Below, piece after piece: positions 45,347-58,449 of a stretch of 64,000 bases of DNA. Each line of letters starts with the position of its first letter. The stretch's first letter is position 1. This stretch comes from Dryococelus australis. Taxonomy: Eukaryota > Arthropoda > Insecta > Phasmatodea > Phasmatidae. The stretch spans positions 231,099,765 to 231,163,764 of the forward strand of contig CM056993.1 in assembly GCA_029891345.1 (NCBI GenBank). Direction: 5' to 3'. The notes under the pieces are model-generated. The model was not told where the DNA came from, made no database searches, and saw only the letters and a list, made by a program, of their open reading frames with translations. A program made the translations under genes and the position numbers.

Positions 45347-46365
45347 CACATTTGAGAATTAGTGAAAAGCCTATTTTTGACAGGCAAATGCATATCTAGG
45401 ACTAGCAAGTCTAATAATATCGGATATAAACAATTGTAAGTTTATCAACTTCAGATTGGTACTAATTAAAAACAAAAGTTACAATAAGCAAATAAACTGA
45501 CAAATAATCGTCTATACAAAAATTTAATTAACAAATGTATAATTTATTGTAACAGATCAATTGTGTTGGGCAGATCATTCCAAGAGCGAGCAAAAGAAAC
45601 CGTAAATGATATTGAGAAGAATTTACACTAATTATGGGGTATAATGAGGTGCGATGTTTCGCTTGAACGTTTGTAGTGATTGCGGTTATCTTGAAGGTGT
45701 TGAAATCTCTCAGCCATATATTACGGACTTCCGAATGACATCTTCCTTAATATGTGTAGTGATCGTAACTTGCGTCTGTAACCGAAACTGAGGAAATTTT
45801 TTTTCTATAATACATCTTGTGAAAATTACAAAAGGTGACGACATTTTACTTTCGAATTTGACATTTAACTTGTAAACAGACAATAAGAATATGAAATAGC
45901 AGAACAAATCGATCCTAAAGAGAGAATTACTGATAGGAGATTTAAAGATTTTTTATTGCAAAACGGTTTTGTAAAAATACCACTAATATTTTCACTTTAG
46001 CTCACATATTACAAAGGTATGTTTCCTTTATCTACAATGTTTTGTTCTTTTTGTTCAGTTTTGATCGCTTTTGAAGATCCAGTGTGATCAATAGCTTTTT
46101 CCTCTTCTATCAAATCACTTCGTTCCCCACGTGTCATATTTCTCAACTGCTTCAATCTCATTGTTGGCAGTCTGATGTCATTCATCACCCATCCTTATTG
46201 CCTCTTCATATGATTCAGGATCTCCTACACAAAAACAGTATGCCTTGTATGGTTCATAAACACTGAATTTGGAACGAATTTTTGCCTTTCGCGTTCTGCT
46301 GGTATTATGACCCATCACTGACATTTTTTTAAATCCAGAACTTGTTGAGCATTCAGGACATTTCC
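45347..46365. other. No gene recognised
   Basis: AT-rich sequence. The 46080-46270 part may contain decayed minus-strand Copia sequence downstream of the readable part, but it is not certain. Confidence 0.3.
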
Positions 46366-46369
46366 TATT

Positions 46370-47600
46370 TCATCTGAATTCTTTATTCTTGTAGCGGTTT
46401 ATTTCTCCTGATATTATGCATTCTTTATCAACTGCGGTAGTGTGTTCAACTGGCGTGTAAAATAAATCAATTTCATCGAAAGAACTATCTCGGGATATAA
46501 GAATTTCACCAGAAACATGATTCCAAAGTTTCCAATCGACTCTGCCATAGCCAATCATTCTACATTCATTTGCGAGAGTTTCAATTTTGTCTCTATGTAC
46601 TGGGAGCCTGTACGCTCACGATTTTGTCTCTATGTACTGGGAGCCAGTACGCCCAAGATTTTGAGCCAAACACTCGTAATTTTGCCAAGTGCAGTATTCC
46701 ATAATATTTCTCCCAGCAGAAATTCCACCTTTCAGAGCTCTAGTTAAAGAGCGGTATAGCTCATATATGGCACAACGAATCGCCTCTCCCTATTGATGCT
46801 TAGGCATATAAGTCTCACGCCGTGTCCGAATTGGCACTTGTAGTTTCCTAAATGGTCTCATGACCAGAATTAGTCGACTGAAATTATTATTTATTTTGTA
46901 TTTTAGTATTTAGTTATTAGTATGTAACGAAACTTACCGAAACATAAAATTATCAAATCGCAACCATCATTGAACAAGTGAGTATTGACGATGTGCGAAT
47001 TGAACGCTACTAAGTACTAAAATAATAAATTGTCAATTCGAACACTACTTCAGTTAATAATGTCCTAGTACAACTCAAAAATGTAAAACTTGAACTCTTG
47101 CTAATTACATTCTCTGGTTTTGTGCATGGAAGTGTTTGCTATAGACGAATTACTTCCATTTTGCAAAAATGTCTTGTGAATTGAATTCTCCACCGCAGTC
47201 TGTTCGAAGCGTCGAACATTTATGACCTCCTGAATTTACCTTACGAAAGTAGTTCATTCGGTTCACAACAACCACTATTTTCTACTTAAGTAAACAGTCA
47301 CGAAATTAGTAAACTCATTTATGATAACTTTATAACATCGCTCTCCATCCTTTGTTGGTATTTTCACAGATACTGCTACCTTACTATGTAAGAATTTTCC
47401 TTTGGGTACTGATTTGGGGTGTTCAATAGCTTGGGAAGGTAAACGTTTAGCCTTTTCTTGAGTACATCGACAGCATACTTACTATGTGGTAAATTCATTC
47501 CCTTCAATCTGTTGCTATTAAAATATTTAAGTCGTTTATGCCACAAGTTGTCGAATTCTGTTAAACATTACATTTCGCATTCACTAGTTACACTGGCTAG
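46370..47600 (-). pseudogene. Copia-type retrotransposon pol remnant
   Basis: The minus strand shows WHKRLKYFNSNRLKGMNLPH at about 47550-47490, a GAG-pre-integrase (H..C-like) domain. Integrase-like text KIPTKDGERC follows near 47350, then TDCGGEFNSQ near 47190-47220 (a second-Asp block of the SDxGGEF type). The frame at 46558-46370 reads GRVDWKLWNHVSGEILISRD then SSFDE, which matches the Copia segment between integrase and RT. A 38-bp direct duplication at 46584-46659 and many stops break the frame. No RT or LTR is visible. Confidence 0.65.
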
Positions 47601-47717
47601 CCATGTAAGTGTTTCAAACATCTGTGAATGCTATATACTTCTCAAGAGCCATTCAATTTATAAACCAGAAAGTTAAAGATTTCTCCATAATTGTAATCTG
47701 GTCTCTGATTGAACCTA

Positions 47718-47903
47718 TTAGAGCTTAACACCAGATGTTTGAGATTTTAGATTATAATGATATGAATTGTCACAGTAGTTAAAATGATGAATGTAGTAAT
47801 GTTCGAAATAGACCAAATCATCGCTGTCCGTAATTCCGAAAAGAGTTTTGAGCACTTTTTCACCAAAATGTAGAATTCTTCTCCTGTGGCGTTTATTGTC
47901 CAA
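47718..47903 (-). pseudogene. Insect retrovirus-like (F-type) envelope fragment
   Basis: A 61-residue frame has a basic cleavage-like site (KRHRRR), a hydrophobic, fusion-peptide-like stretch (ILHFGEKVLKTLFG), and then TDSDDLVYF. This order is typical of the F-like envelope proteins of insect LTR retroviruses (errantivirus or Env-bearing BEL/Gypsy elements), which promote membrane fusion. Only the cleavage region is present, without signal peptide, heptads or membrane anchor. It lies just upstream of the Copia remnant on the same strand, but Copia elements do not normally carry this type of env, so two elements are juxtaposed. Confidence 0.55.
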
Positions 47904-49730
47904 GGGCTACAAACGTGTCAACGTAGAAACTTCTTCTTTAAAATTGTTCAACCTTCTGCTGAAATGCGATTTTAAAGTTTTGTCAAATTATGTGTTGATG
48001 TGCGAATGAAAAATCTTGCTTTCATGAACAAAAAAAAACTGTTTTCAGCTTGTTCTCAAGTTCCAGGCCGTCATTTTGCAATTCCATAGTGTCAAAGATG
48101 TAAACTGTAGAATAGCAATTAAGTGTAAACATAAGGTTGTCCTTTCGAATGATAACTTCCCAATGTTGAAATTATGTAAACACGCACACGACACCAGCGA
48201 GAGAAACATGGCGACTCACGCAAAGCGGTATACATGAAAAGAAGCAACAACAAACTATATCTTTCTTTAAACTTGGAAATGTTTATGTAAGAAATACTAA
48301 AAATACTTACATCAATTAACCATTAACACCCATGATAATTAATTAAAAAAAATATACGCAGTTTCCCAAATCAAATAATATTATAATTTAAAAAAGTATT
48401 AAATACAACAAAATACGATGACTTAAAGATGATCAAGCTAACCAATTAACACAGATTTTTGAAGAAAGAATAATACGCAATCAGAGTGCAATGGACCTTA
48501 AAAATTACTAGGACATTTGGCTGATCGGTTCATGGTCAAAATCAAGTCATAGCTTCAAATAGAGAAGTTGGTGATGACTTACTAAACAAAAGGAACGCAC
48601 AAGGCAAGAATTCATGCAGCGTGTATATAAGGCTCCAACATCTGCTAAGGAAATTTAAAACACCAAATTTTGAGGATTGCATACGAAACAGTTTAAAGTG
48701 ATATATCACAACTTTCATAACGTAATTTCCTGTTCTGGGCTTAGCACGTCTAGCAGTAACAAGATTAAGAAAATATAATATTAGGAATGGTTTAATCCAT
48801 TTATACAAATATTTGCCACTGTAGTCGTTCTCTTCTACAGCATTGCAGAAGATGTCTTAATGCCAATGGCGAACATTTTGAATGTTAGTATATTTTATTA
48901 ACATTCACACACACCCAACGCTGTGCTTGTAGATGCAAATACAAGCATCATAATGTATTGCTCTGTTTTTTTTTCATTTAAAAAAATGCAAATATTACTT
49001 TGGGACATCGGTATTTGGCACCGAGAATGCAAAATTTCATAACTTAAAACATTGTAAAAAACGATGAATTAGAGTAAATGAATTGCGTATTTTTAAACAG
49101 GACAATGAAGTTCTGTGTGTGCAAGGTAATTTGCTGTACCGTGAAAGGGAGTCACTTTGTGACAGAGATTTCTTTCACTATTATTAAAACTTCCATACTT
49201 GACACAAGGGTTGGTTTAATTAATTTAATAGTTAAATTAACACTACTGAATGTGTGAAAGATCTAATTGAAATTGCAATGCGGGGCAGGGGAAGTGAAAG
49301 GATGTCTATTTAATAAAATTTTTTATAATTATGTGTCTCAAAGTAATTTCAACTTGTGAGAAATTGACTCCCACTTATGGAAATTAAATCTGTATTAATA
49401 TCAGTGCACCATTCAATACTTTTAAATCACAAATATGTGTATAAATATGTAATGATTATGTTTGTTTAACAAAACTGTTTCCTGAAGTTCAATACATACA
49501 TGTTTTCTTTACGTCCAGTAACAATAAATAGTGGCTACTGTCAATCAAAGACTACAAAAACTCGATTTTATGAGTTAGGCCTACTATTATTATGATTTAA
49601 AGTGCAATATATAACCTTTTTCTTTTATTATTCTTTGTAGCATATTAAATAAGAGGAAAAATATTTTATAAATTATTGTACTCTACTAAATTTTAACTGT
49701 TTAATGAAGCATTAAAAAATATATAATTAT
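47904..49730. other. No gene recognised
   Basis: AT-rich sequence. An 88-residue minus-strand frame (48808-48542) matches no family I recognise. Confidence 0.3.
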
Positions 49731-49963
49731 AGGATGTTCACTGTAAAGTGAGCAATTTTGAGGCCCTGGTTACTTTTTATTTCAGTCATTTTTTACCCTT
49801 GAAGTTCCTTACTATATAAATTTTGCTATATAAGTAATATACACAGTGTGTATATTCCACTGAACTCTGAAGTTAACACCTAAAGCTAAAATAGAACATA
49901 TTTATTGACTTTTATTCCAAATGAGAGCGCCTTCAAAGTGCTTACTTTACCGTGAATAGCCCA
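49731..49963. mobile_element. TA-flanked MITE, short subfamily (copy 2)
   Basis: It starts aggatgttcactgtaaagtg after attat and ends cgtgaatagccca. The interior matches 29483-29718 along its length, including gaggccctRgttactttt and tatttattgaYt. A TA-type target is seen on both sides. Confidence 0.85.
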
Positions 49964-49969
49964 TAGAAA

Positions 49970-51190
49970 TTGTATTTTTTCCACAGACGTTCACCCTAAT
50001 GTGTGTGGCCGTAGGTTCATGAGACTAAGTTTTGAGTCGCTCCGTACGGTGGTCCCAAGGCGATTGTTAAATTCCCAGTTGCACAGTAAATACGATATTC
50101 GTGTTATTTTAGTTTAGGTATGCTGTTTTATACCAGCCAATGACGTCGAAACTTGAAAGAAGGAAACAGCGAATACGCGCCGTGAATGTGCTTCCGTAGT
50201 AAAATAATTTAAGAGCCTCAAGGTCAAGTCCAGCCCTAAGGAAGCATTGCGACGACGACGAAAAACAAGCTTAACGCGTGTTTCGTTTTTTCAGAATTTT
50301 AAGCGATGACTATACTGCTTTAATACAGTAACCTGTCCCGAAAAGGTCCGGCACTCTCTATATAATTTAAAACACTGCTTTAAAAATAAACATATACTGT
50401 AAACAGCAAATTTGTCTACTTTTGCCACTTTTTAATGATCACATTTACATTTCAATAACAAAATTTGTAAACTGGCAACGAAATATTGACTTTCATTTCT
50501 GCCCTCAAAAGGATTTACATAAATATATTTCCATATTTTTTTTTTAGAAACAGTTGGAGCGGCCACAATTACTTACAACGCCAATTAGTGAGACCCCCTA
50601 AGGGGTCGAAGTAAAAGAGAATTATCACATAAATCTGCGCCGACGTTGTGTAATTTTCAACCATTAAGTTGTCGGTGGCAGATAGTATCACTCTTCCACG
50701 AAGCATACTAACAACCGCTCTCCTGAAGTGTACACAAGCAAATAAAATTTTTAGTGTATAGTATTTCTATTTTGATATATATTAATTTTGAACTGATTCT
50801 TCAATTCCATTAATCTATTCTTTAGCGTCCGCGTCGCTGGTTATTTATATTTAAAATGTATAGTTTCTTATTAAAAGTATTGAATAATGTTTTATAAAAT
50901 ATCAATTATTAAATAAAATTGTGGTTATTACATCGAATTTAATGAAGTGGTATTTGAAACAGGAATGGTAACACATCTGTAAAGTAAAATATTTTCTATT
51001 TAGGAATCATTATTTTTTCTTTGGGGAAGACACTGATATTTTAATTTATATCTTTTAAGACTTTTCATTATAGGTAATAATCATGGCCAGGTTAAATATC
51101 AAAATGATGCCCGATGAACAGGCACGGGGTACAACATTTTGAGGTTCCAACCAGCAGGTCCGGGATTCAAGGTCTTGGGACACTGGCTCT
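49970..51190. other. No gene recognised
   Basis: The 50000-50300 part is less AT-rich than its surroundings but without coding text. The rest is AT-rich. Confidence 0.3.
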
Positions 51191-51191
51191 A

Positions 51192-51452
51192 CATTGTTCC
51201 TACCGAGCAGTGGTAACTCGCTGGACTCGCATTCGGGAGGACGCGGATTCGATTCCTGGTCCGGCTATCCTGATTTCGGCTTTCCATAGTTTCCCATCAC
51301 TCCAGGCGAATGTTGGGATGAGTCCCAAACAAAGGGCGTGGCCGATTCCTTCTTCCCTGCGCAACTTGCAGCGTCCCTAATGACGTCGTTGTCGACGAGA
51401 CGTTAAGCCCAACTACCTACCTACCTACCTACCTACCTACCTTCATTGTTCC
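51192..51452 (+). mobile_element. tRNA-derived SINE, family A (copy 3), with target-site duplication
   Basis: The element (51201-51443) is flanked by CATTGTTCC at 51192-51200 and 51444-51452, an exact 9-bp target-site duplication. The A box is shortened (gagcagtggtaactcg), the B box reads cggattcgattcctgg, and the body and (ctac)n tail (51411-51442) match the other copies. The tail of eight ctac units is the longest of the three. Confidence 0.92.
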
Positions 51453-51878
51453 CCACTTGGGTGCTCAGTTCTATAAATATGCTTATTTCGAAGTTTTGAA
51501 TTCGACGTTCCCAGGATCGAGTCTATTCACTGGACCAGCAATTCTTACATAATTACAATTTCTCATATATTTTAATTTTTTTAACTCTTTTAATACAATG
51601 TTTAAACGCCACAATGATGCAAACAATAAATAAATATAATTTTCTTTCAACAGTTTACAAGCAGGTGCGTTTTCGTTTTCTGTTCAATATTTCATACAAA
51701 TACTGAGCAAATAGTCACTTCTTTAGTTGCGACACATTACTTCATAATACTCAACCACATCAGAAGCAAATCCATCACACAAGCCGCGTATGTGTCGAAC
51801 TCCCAGCCTCACGCACCAACAAAGTGCTGTTATTCATAGCAATACGGCAGAAATTCCAGTACGTACAGACTTACAGCA
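51443..51878. other. No gene recognised
   Basis: AT-rich sequence between SINE and Tc1 element. A tRNA-like B-box word (ggatcgagtctattc) lies near 51512. Confidence 0.3.
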
Positions 51879-53265
51879 AGTCAAAGTGAAACTCATTCAC
51901 TAGGGGAAAGTTTGCTTTGTTATCATTGAACAAAAAATATAATTGTTACTTTGTTTTGGTCTTGGGTCTGGTTTAAGAACTACATATTTATCTTCTAAGG
52001 TACACAAAATGAACTCCTATCTCTGATATTTGCAAAGTAAAATAACTAAGTTATTCTTTGAGTTGTATGAAATAGGTCGAAGTCAAACTCATAACCTTCA
52101 GGTAGTTTCTACTCAATGTCTTTCATAGCGCTTAAACAGTTAGGCATAGATTGTACCAACTTTTCATTATAATATGTATCTATTTTCTCCCATTCATCAC
52201 GTAAAGCTTTCTTCAGAGTATTATTATTATTTTTTCGAAATCTGGTATTTTATAATGGCTAATTCCAAGTAATGCCATATATATTTTCTATCACATTTAA
52301 GCCTGTTGCCTATGGAGGTGTCTCGAGTATTTTTGGACAATTATACACATGCCACTTCCTTAGTTTATGAGTTTCGTGCATCGGGTCGTTATTTTGTTGG
52401 GAACACTTATATCGACCAAGTATACCAAGCTTTTGAGCACTAGATGGTAAATGTTCTTTCATTATATTTAGATTTTACATTTTGATCCATTGCCCCATAA
52501 ATAAAAGTCCACATTCCTGGTCCATTGGCTGACATGCACCCCCAGACAGTTACACTACCTCGACCATGTTTGACACTTGGACAGATATGGCCACGATTCA
52601 TTTTTTTCATTTGGCTTCCCCCAAACAGTAATATTTGCTTCTGAGCCGAAGAGACTGCACTTACTTTCATCTGCAAACATAACTGTCATCCAGAAGTCGA
52701 AGTATTTTTCTGCAACTTATGCTCCTTAACGAATTTCAACATTTTCTTCCTATTTATGTTGCTATGGTTAGTTCCAAAATATTCGTCCACGCCTGTTCCT
52801 TTTTCTTAGAAAATACTGAATACTTTCTGCATGGCCTCTGATTTGTATGTTCCTCAGCCATCCAATCAAGATTAGGAGCATTAATCGCTGGATTTTTCTC
52901 CACTTGTCTTACTACCCAAATTTTGTCCATGAAATAAAAAATTTTCCTCCTACTTTTTTTTTTTTTCTCGATGCTGTGTGCATATAAATATATATATATA
53001 TTTATATTTATAAATCACTGTATAGTCGCGTGAATACTGTTCCCAATTTTACCAACTTCGCGGAGGAATTTTCCTTTCTTATAATGAAAAATCATAATTT
53101 CTGTTTCATCTTTCGAAGATTGCCCTTTTTGGTGTAACCATGATGACGCTGCAACTTGTCTGTAGTTCACAACTATCTACAACAAACTAAATGTTCGGGT
53201 TGAAACACAAACGTACAGTGTTTATATACTGTTCTCTTATCTGTCCATCTATAACTGAGTTTCAC
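51879..53265 (-). mobile_element. Tc1-type DNA transposon with readable inverted termini
   Basis: The left end has gtcaaagtgaaactcattca (51878) and the right end the reverse complement of gtcaaagtgaaactcagtta (53241-53262), which defines the element. A decayed transposase lies between them on the minus strand. The distance of about 1.4 kb is normal for Tc1. The exact outer bases and the TA duplication are unclear. Confidence 0.75.
52160..52990 (-). pseudogene. Tc1-type transposase, broken
   Basis: The readable frame (52676-52440) holds VSAVSSAQKQILLFGG (around the second catalytic region) and HGRGSVTVWGCMSANGPGMW, the highly typical GGGSVMVWGCMSxxGxG segment. Downstream text in other frames includes FQQNNDPMHETHKLRKWHVY and NCPKILETPP, with the last block reading GLNVIEN where DLNPIE is usual. 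The first of these keeps the NDP/HT-like pattern. Upstream text near 52700-52990 is fragmentary. Stops and shifts make it inactive. Confidence 0.8.
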
Positions 53266-53278
53266 TTTGACGGGCCCC

Positions 53279-53500
53279 AGCAACATATCGACAATAATTG
53301 GCGATATCCTCAGACGGACTCCCTATACTACGTGAAAATGTTAATGAACCGCCACGAATGTACGACGGTACCTACCTATACCTCGTGCTGCTGGAGAAAT
53401 GGCGTACTTCGCTGGAGCATCGAGAGCCACGTCCAGCTGGATAGCTGGTCGTTCGGAGACTGGTACGAGCGAAGTTGAAATGGAGCGGTGTCGTCCCCCC
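53279..53500. other. Short open frames beside a C14 run, no family
   Basis: The 53191-53602 region carries three overlapping plus-strand frames and a relatively GC-rich patch. A C14 run lies at 53495-53508 and would cause frame changes. No domain is recognised. Confidence 0.3.
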
Positions 53501-53509
53501 CCCCCCCCT

Positions 53510-56500
53510 TACTCAAGAAATTCACAACAATACTCTTACCAGCAGACGATTCTCGCCTGCATGGCGCGGCGTGCTGTTGAAAAGAAACAAGTGCTTCGAT
53601 AACCCAGGAGTCATGCTATGTTCTAGTATAAACATTCATTTTTTTTTTTTGGAATAAGGAAACCATATAGCAATATATCTTTGGACAGACATTAAGGAGG
53701 ATTATCCTTCGTTCTTAACAGTCATGGGGGAGGAGTGAATTACAGAACGAGAGATAGAGAAAAATAACAATTGTGTAATCAGTGTAAAATTTTAAATCAA
53801 TTGTCTTACGTTTGTTTAATTAGGGATTTTGTTTTAAAATGTTTCAAAGATTTTATCAAGTTTTCTGAAGGCGTTAACTATCTGTGATATCCCTGTTGGT
53901 CGTATACAAAACTATGTATTTAACGTTTTTTGAATATACTTCATAAAGGTTTTTACGGGGTCCTCTTTCACACAACACATATCTCCTTTAAGATGTTGTG
54001 CTCTTTGCACCACACAATAAATGTGAATATGCATTGGTATCCACATTTCTGTTCATAAATAAATCCATATTTTTAATGGTGTATGAGATACACTTTGACT
54101 TACTGTATTTAGACGCACCGAAAAAAAATCTGGTGGAGTATGTTCAGGATATCGTGCATAGGCCTGTTTCAAAATAATTATATAGCACAGTAAACAAATA
54201 AGTTGGGCTGTAGCAAAGGTACTAACTCTTCATATGTTTTTACTGTCCCATGTATTCTGTGATATCACTTTAATTAATAAGCTCAAAAGTGTAAGACGTT
54301 GATTATTTGTCTCATGATTTTAAATTATAGCTTTATTACCGCTAATATGTGTTTCTGCCAGTATTCAATAAGCATTTATACTGACATTAATTTTGCCCAA
54401 TTTATAACTTTACTAAAGACACTAACGTTTTAGTCCAAAAAAAAAAAACCACTCTTTAGAAATGTATGAAAACTGGCATCATTAAAAACACTACAAAGCT
54501 CATACAACTAACGAAAATGTACATGTACACATCGGTATTGGTGGTATTTGTGTAGAGAATAATACGTGGTGAGCGCAAGAACTAATGTGCAAATGCGGTG
54601 TGTGGCTTGGTGGGTGACAACATATGCGCTCATTAGACTGAAGTATCGCTGGTTGGAATGCACGCGGCCCATCAGTGCCATGGTTTATTTATGAGTCCCG
54701 ATCGCTTTTCAAGCCGCCTTTTCACCCAGGCTACGTCTGCGTTCCATTTCATTGCCAAATGAAATTATACGGCAACAAACCCAATAATTGCATTTAAACT
54801 ACACGTGCGCAAAGTACAAAAAAAAAAAGAAAAAAGAAAAAATTGAGAGATTTTGTGTTGCCGGGCGAGTGAAAGGCTTTCCGCGTACAAAGAGGACTGT
54901 AACAATGCTTCAGCACGTTTCCTCGTTCAAAATAATTGGCAGAGGATTGTGGAGCGCCCTACACTCGCCAATAATGTCACAGGGTTTTTGTGTCAGCTTC
55001 TCAAACAGCAGTGTGCACGACGGAATAAACAGATTTTCTAAATATCTGCACAGCCTTTGTGACTCGTCTCTAATTCGTGACATGTGGAGTTTCACATGCA
55101 AAAATATTTATAAGGAGTCGAAACTGAATGACGCTGCTAAATAAATGTATACGACAAATTAAAAATAATTTATCGTGCGTTATTCAAACAAAATTAAATA
55201 TTTAACTCCAATTGACAGAAATAGCAAACATTTATTATCCATCATTTGAAATGTTGTAATTATTTCGTTCATTTCTGCAGGCTTTAAATATTCTAAAAAA
55301 CAAAATCTTATTATTAAAATATTTTAGTACATACTGTGTTTGCCATGACATTCAGTAACATTTTCATTTCATCTAAAAAATTATAAGTATTTCGTGGAAA
55401 GCTAGAGTGACTATATAAAAAACTATAGTGAGTCCTACATGCAGTAAATTTCCAATTACAGTACGTAACGTCTTTAGTAATAGAGAATTGTCTATGTGAC
55501 AGTAGTTGGTCTACATACAACCACGGATGAGATTATATTTTTGTTCTTTCCAAAATAATATTAACCAATACTTAGTCTCCACATTGTAATATAACAAATT
55601 GAATTTTTAAACTGGCATTTGGGGAATATCTACGAATTTGATCATCTGCCTTCTAATTTAGAATTTTTTTTTGTAAATCTATCAATCCATTAAAATACGC
55701 TATTATTATATTATTTTTAAATCGCTTACTGGAAGTGTAGCTATCAACTGAATGACTATACAAATTAAGTTTTTAGATCTTGCAAATTATTTTAAAGCAT
55801 GTTTTTTATTTAAGATTTTTCTTTTATGATGTCTAGAAGTTTTATTCTTATCTCACACATTTACAAATAATACAATTACATCTCTTCAAGGGTAGGTAGA
55901 TGCAAAAAAATTTAACACCCTACACACATTTTTCGTATGTCACATGTGTTCATTGCAGGAACTAGCTGCGTTGATCTGTATCTTTATTTGTGGCGTCCAG
56001 TTTCTACGAAAACAGCTGTTTACTTTGCATCCTTGTGCTGTTATCGTTATGTAGTTAATAGTTATTTCTTTGCTCGTATGTTCTATATGTGGGTTAATTT
56101 GACATCTTACAACAGCGAATTTGTGTATTTTGTGGCTTGTGAGTTTTGATGTCGCATACTAGGTTTTCTGCTACATGCAATAATTAAATTCTACAGCCAC
56201 ATATAACCAACATTACATATTATGTGTGTAAGGTATGAGTAATTTAATATCATATGAATTCCCAGCGTGAACTTGATATGCCTCTGTTTCGAAAACTAGA
56301 GTGCTAAAGCAATTTTTGTGTAAAAGTATTACAAAAATTTAACAATTCATTTGCCGCAGATAAAGTGTTATTACGGAAGACATTACTGTAAAATATCCAG
56401 TCGAATATTTCAGGGCTATAAAAACATTTCTGCAGAAAAAAAACACTTTAAAGAGTAATTTTCTCTACTGTCAACAATTACAGCTGAATAATGAAATAAC

Positions 56501-57440
56501 AGGAATTCAACTAAAAATTTACTCTGTACTTACCCTCAAATAAATTAGTGGTAATAACCAGCGTGCCTCAAATTTGATGAGGCGAAATCTCATTGCAGTG
56601 CAAAAAAACTGGCCAATTTTTAAATTTCAATAAATCAAATCAATCGTTCTATATTACAAAACTTAAATACTGTCGTCAGCCTAAAAAGTAAATTTATTCT
56701 CAGATAGCAAAACACCAATTTTTTTTTCTGACGGACTAAACTCAAGCAATATCTCGCGTCATATTCCTGACCTACAAATTTCTTCTTCTGTGAAAATTGC
56801 CGTAAACGTATTGCAAAAAGTAAAAAAATATTCGTTTCGTTAGACTATGTGAACAACAATTACTCCAGCTGGGGCACCAGAAGATAACATTTCATCCGAG
56901 CCGATTCAGACATTGTAATTATTTCTGTATATGAGGGGCATGCTACAAGCATCTAAGATAGAACAATAAATAATGGTTATAATCATTTCTGACATTTAAA
57001 TAATCCTTAAATCTCTAGCACTGAACGCAAGAACGCGAGAACTGCAAAAACAATCAGCAGCACATTAAGAAAAGCCAAAAGGACTCTTTAAAAATACATT
57101 GACCGCCACATTACATTTTATGGTCTTCCAAAACCTATAAATCAGACGTCCCTTCCTTGCTTATTGCGGTGATCGTCGCTATAGTATTTATTAAATTATT
57201 GAACCATTCATAGTTCGGACAACTAGTATGGTAAAATTATCGGATTGTTTCATCTCAATAGCAAAATGTTTATAAATAACGTAAACTGGCACTGTAGAGA
57301 ACTTAGATGTTCAGAGTAAATTAATTCATTAATATACTCGATAGAGAAACACTATGAATTACAAGAAGATATCGCAAAACATCAGCAGTCAGAAGAATAG
57401 GACAAAATCTCTATTTCAACCTCTTAAGAACCTTATGACT
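53510..57440. other. No gene recognised
   Basis: AT-rich sequence. A slightly protein-like plus-strand frame at 54853-55041 (ARFLVQNNWQRIVERPTLAN) overlaps another at 54788-55144, but neither matches a family I know. Confidence 0.3.
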
Positions 57441-57539
57441 TTCTATATTTTGTGGCACGATGTCTCATGTGTCCTTTTGTGCAATCTCATTTCTGTTGTC
57501 CAGTTATTGTGGAAGTACATTTTTTAGCAACCCTATGTT

Positions 57540-58440
57540 TACATGTTGTGACGTGCAGCTAGCTGTTGGGCGTGTATCTCATTTCACCCATTTGTTTGTG
57601 TTGATGTCGTGTCTTCTCGCTGTCACGCATTTAACTCATTTTACTCTTGTATTCGCCTGTGTCGCGTTATTGTTTGGTCCAGCTATTGCTCATGTAGCTC
57701 TTTTCGCCACTGTGTCTGTGTTCTCGTGTCGTTCAGCTGTTGTGCATGTAACTATTTCCAACATTGTGTTTTCCTGAGATGTCGTGATGTACAGCTAGCA
57801 TGCATGTGCCTGATATGATAACTGTTTGGTCTGTGCTGTCGTATCATCTAGCAATTGTGCATGCACATGTTTACGAAAATATGTTTGCCTTGTGTTGTCG
57901 TCGTATCGTTCAGCTATTTTACACGTACCTGTTTTCACTGTGGTGTTTATCTGTGTTTTCGTTAGTCGTCTAGCTATTGTGCATAGAAATAAATTCGTCA
58001 CTACATTTGCCTGTCGTTTTGTTGTGTCATCCAGCTATTGTGCATGTATTTCTTTTTGCCATTGTATTGGTTTGTACTCTATATATCACATCGTCTGCTA
58101 TTGTGCGTGTACCTATTTTCGCCAGTGTGTCTGTAGGTATCATTATCGTTGTACCATCCAGAAGTATATTGTACATATACTTCTTTTTGTTGCTGTATTT
58201 GTCTGTGTTCTCGTGACATCCAGCTATTTTGCAAAAAACATTTTAGTCGCAATGTTTTTTTTTTGTGTTGTCGTCTGGTTGGCCAGCTGTGTAATAGTGC
58301 TGTCCAGCTATTGTGCATGTACACCTACTCGTCATTGTTTGCCTGTGTTGTCGTTGTGTCGTCCAATTGTATTGCGGTGGTATTATTTTTATTTTATTTT
58401 CTGTGGTGTTTTGATGTCCAGCTATTGCGCATGAACATAA
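57540..58440. repeat. Degenerate 60-62-bp minisatellite, about 15 copies
   Basis: The words agctattgtgcatgta and ttttcgccattgtgttt alternate. Core starts lie near 57556, 57617, 57679, 57735, 57791, 57849, 57910, 57970, 58032, 58095, 58158, 58219, 58306, 58362 and 58418. The 202-residue open frame (57826-58434), rich in Cys, Val and Ser, is a consequence of the repeat period and composition rather than evidence of a gene. Confidence 0.8.
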
Positions 58441-58449
58441 TTTAGCTAT

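Noticed and set aside
54788..55144. A 118-residue frame as a host exon
   Set aside because: It overlaps two other frames, includes a Lys run from an A-rich tract, and has no recognisable domain or splice context.
57826..58434. A 202-residue open frame as a membrane protein gene
   Set aside because: It overlies a degenerate 60-bp minisatellite, other frames over the same repeat are also open, and the period is not a multiple of three.
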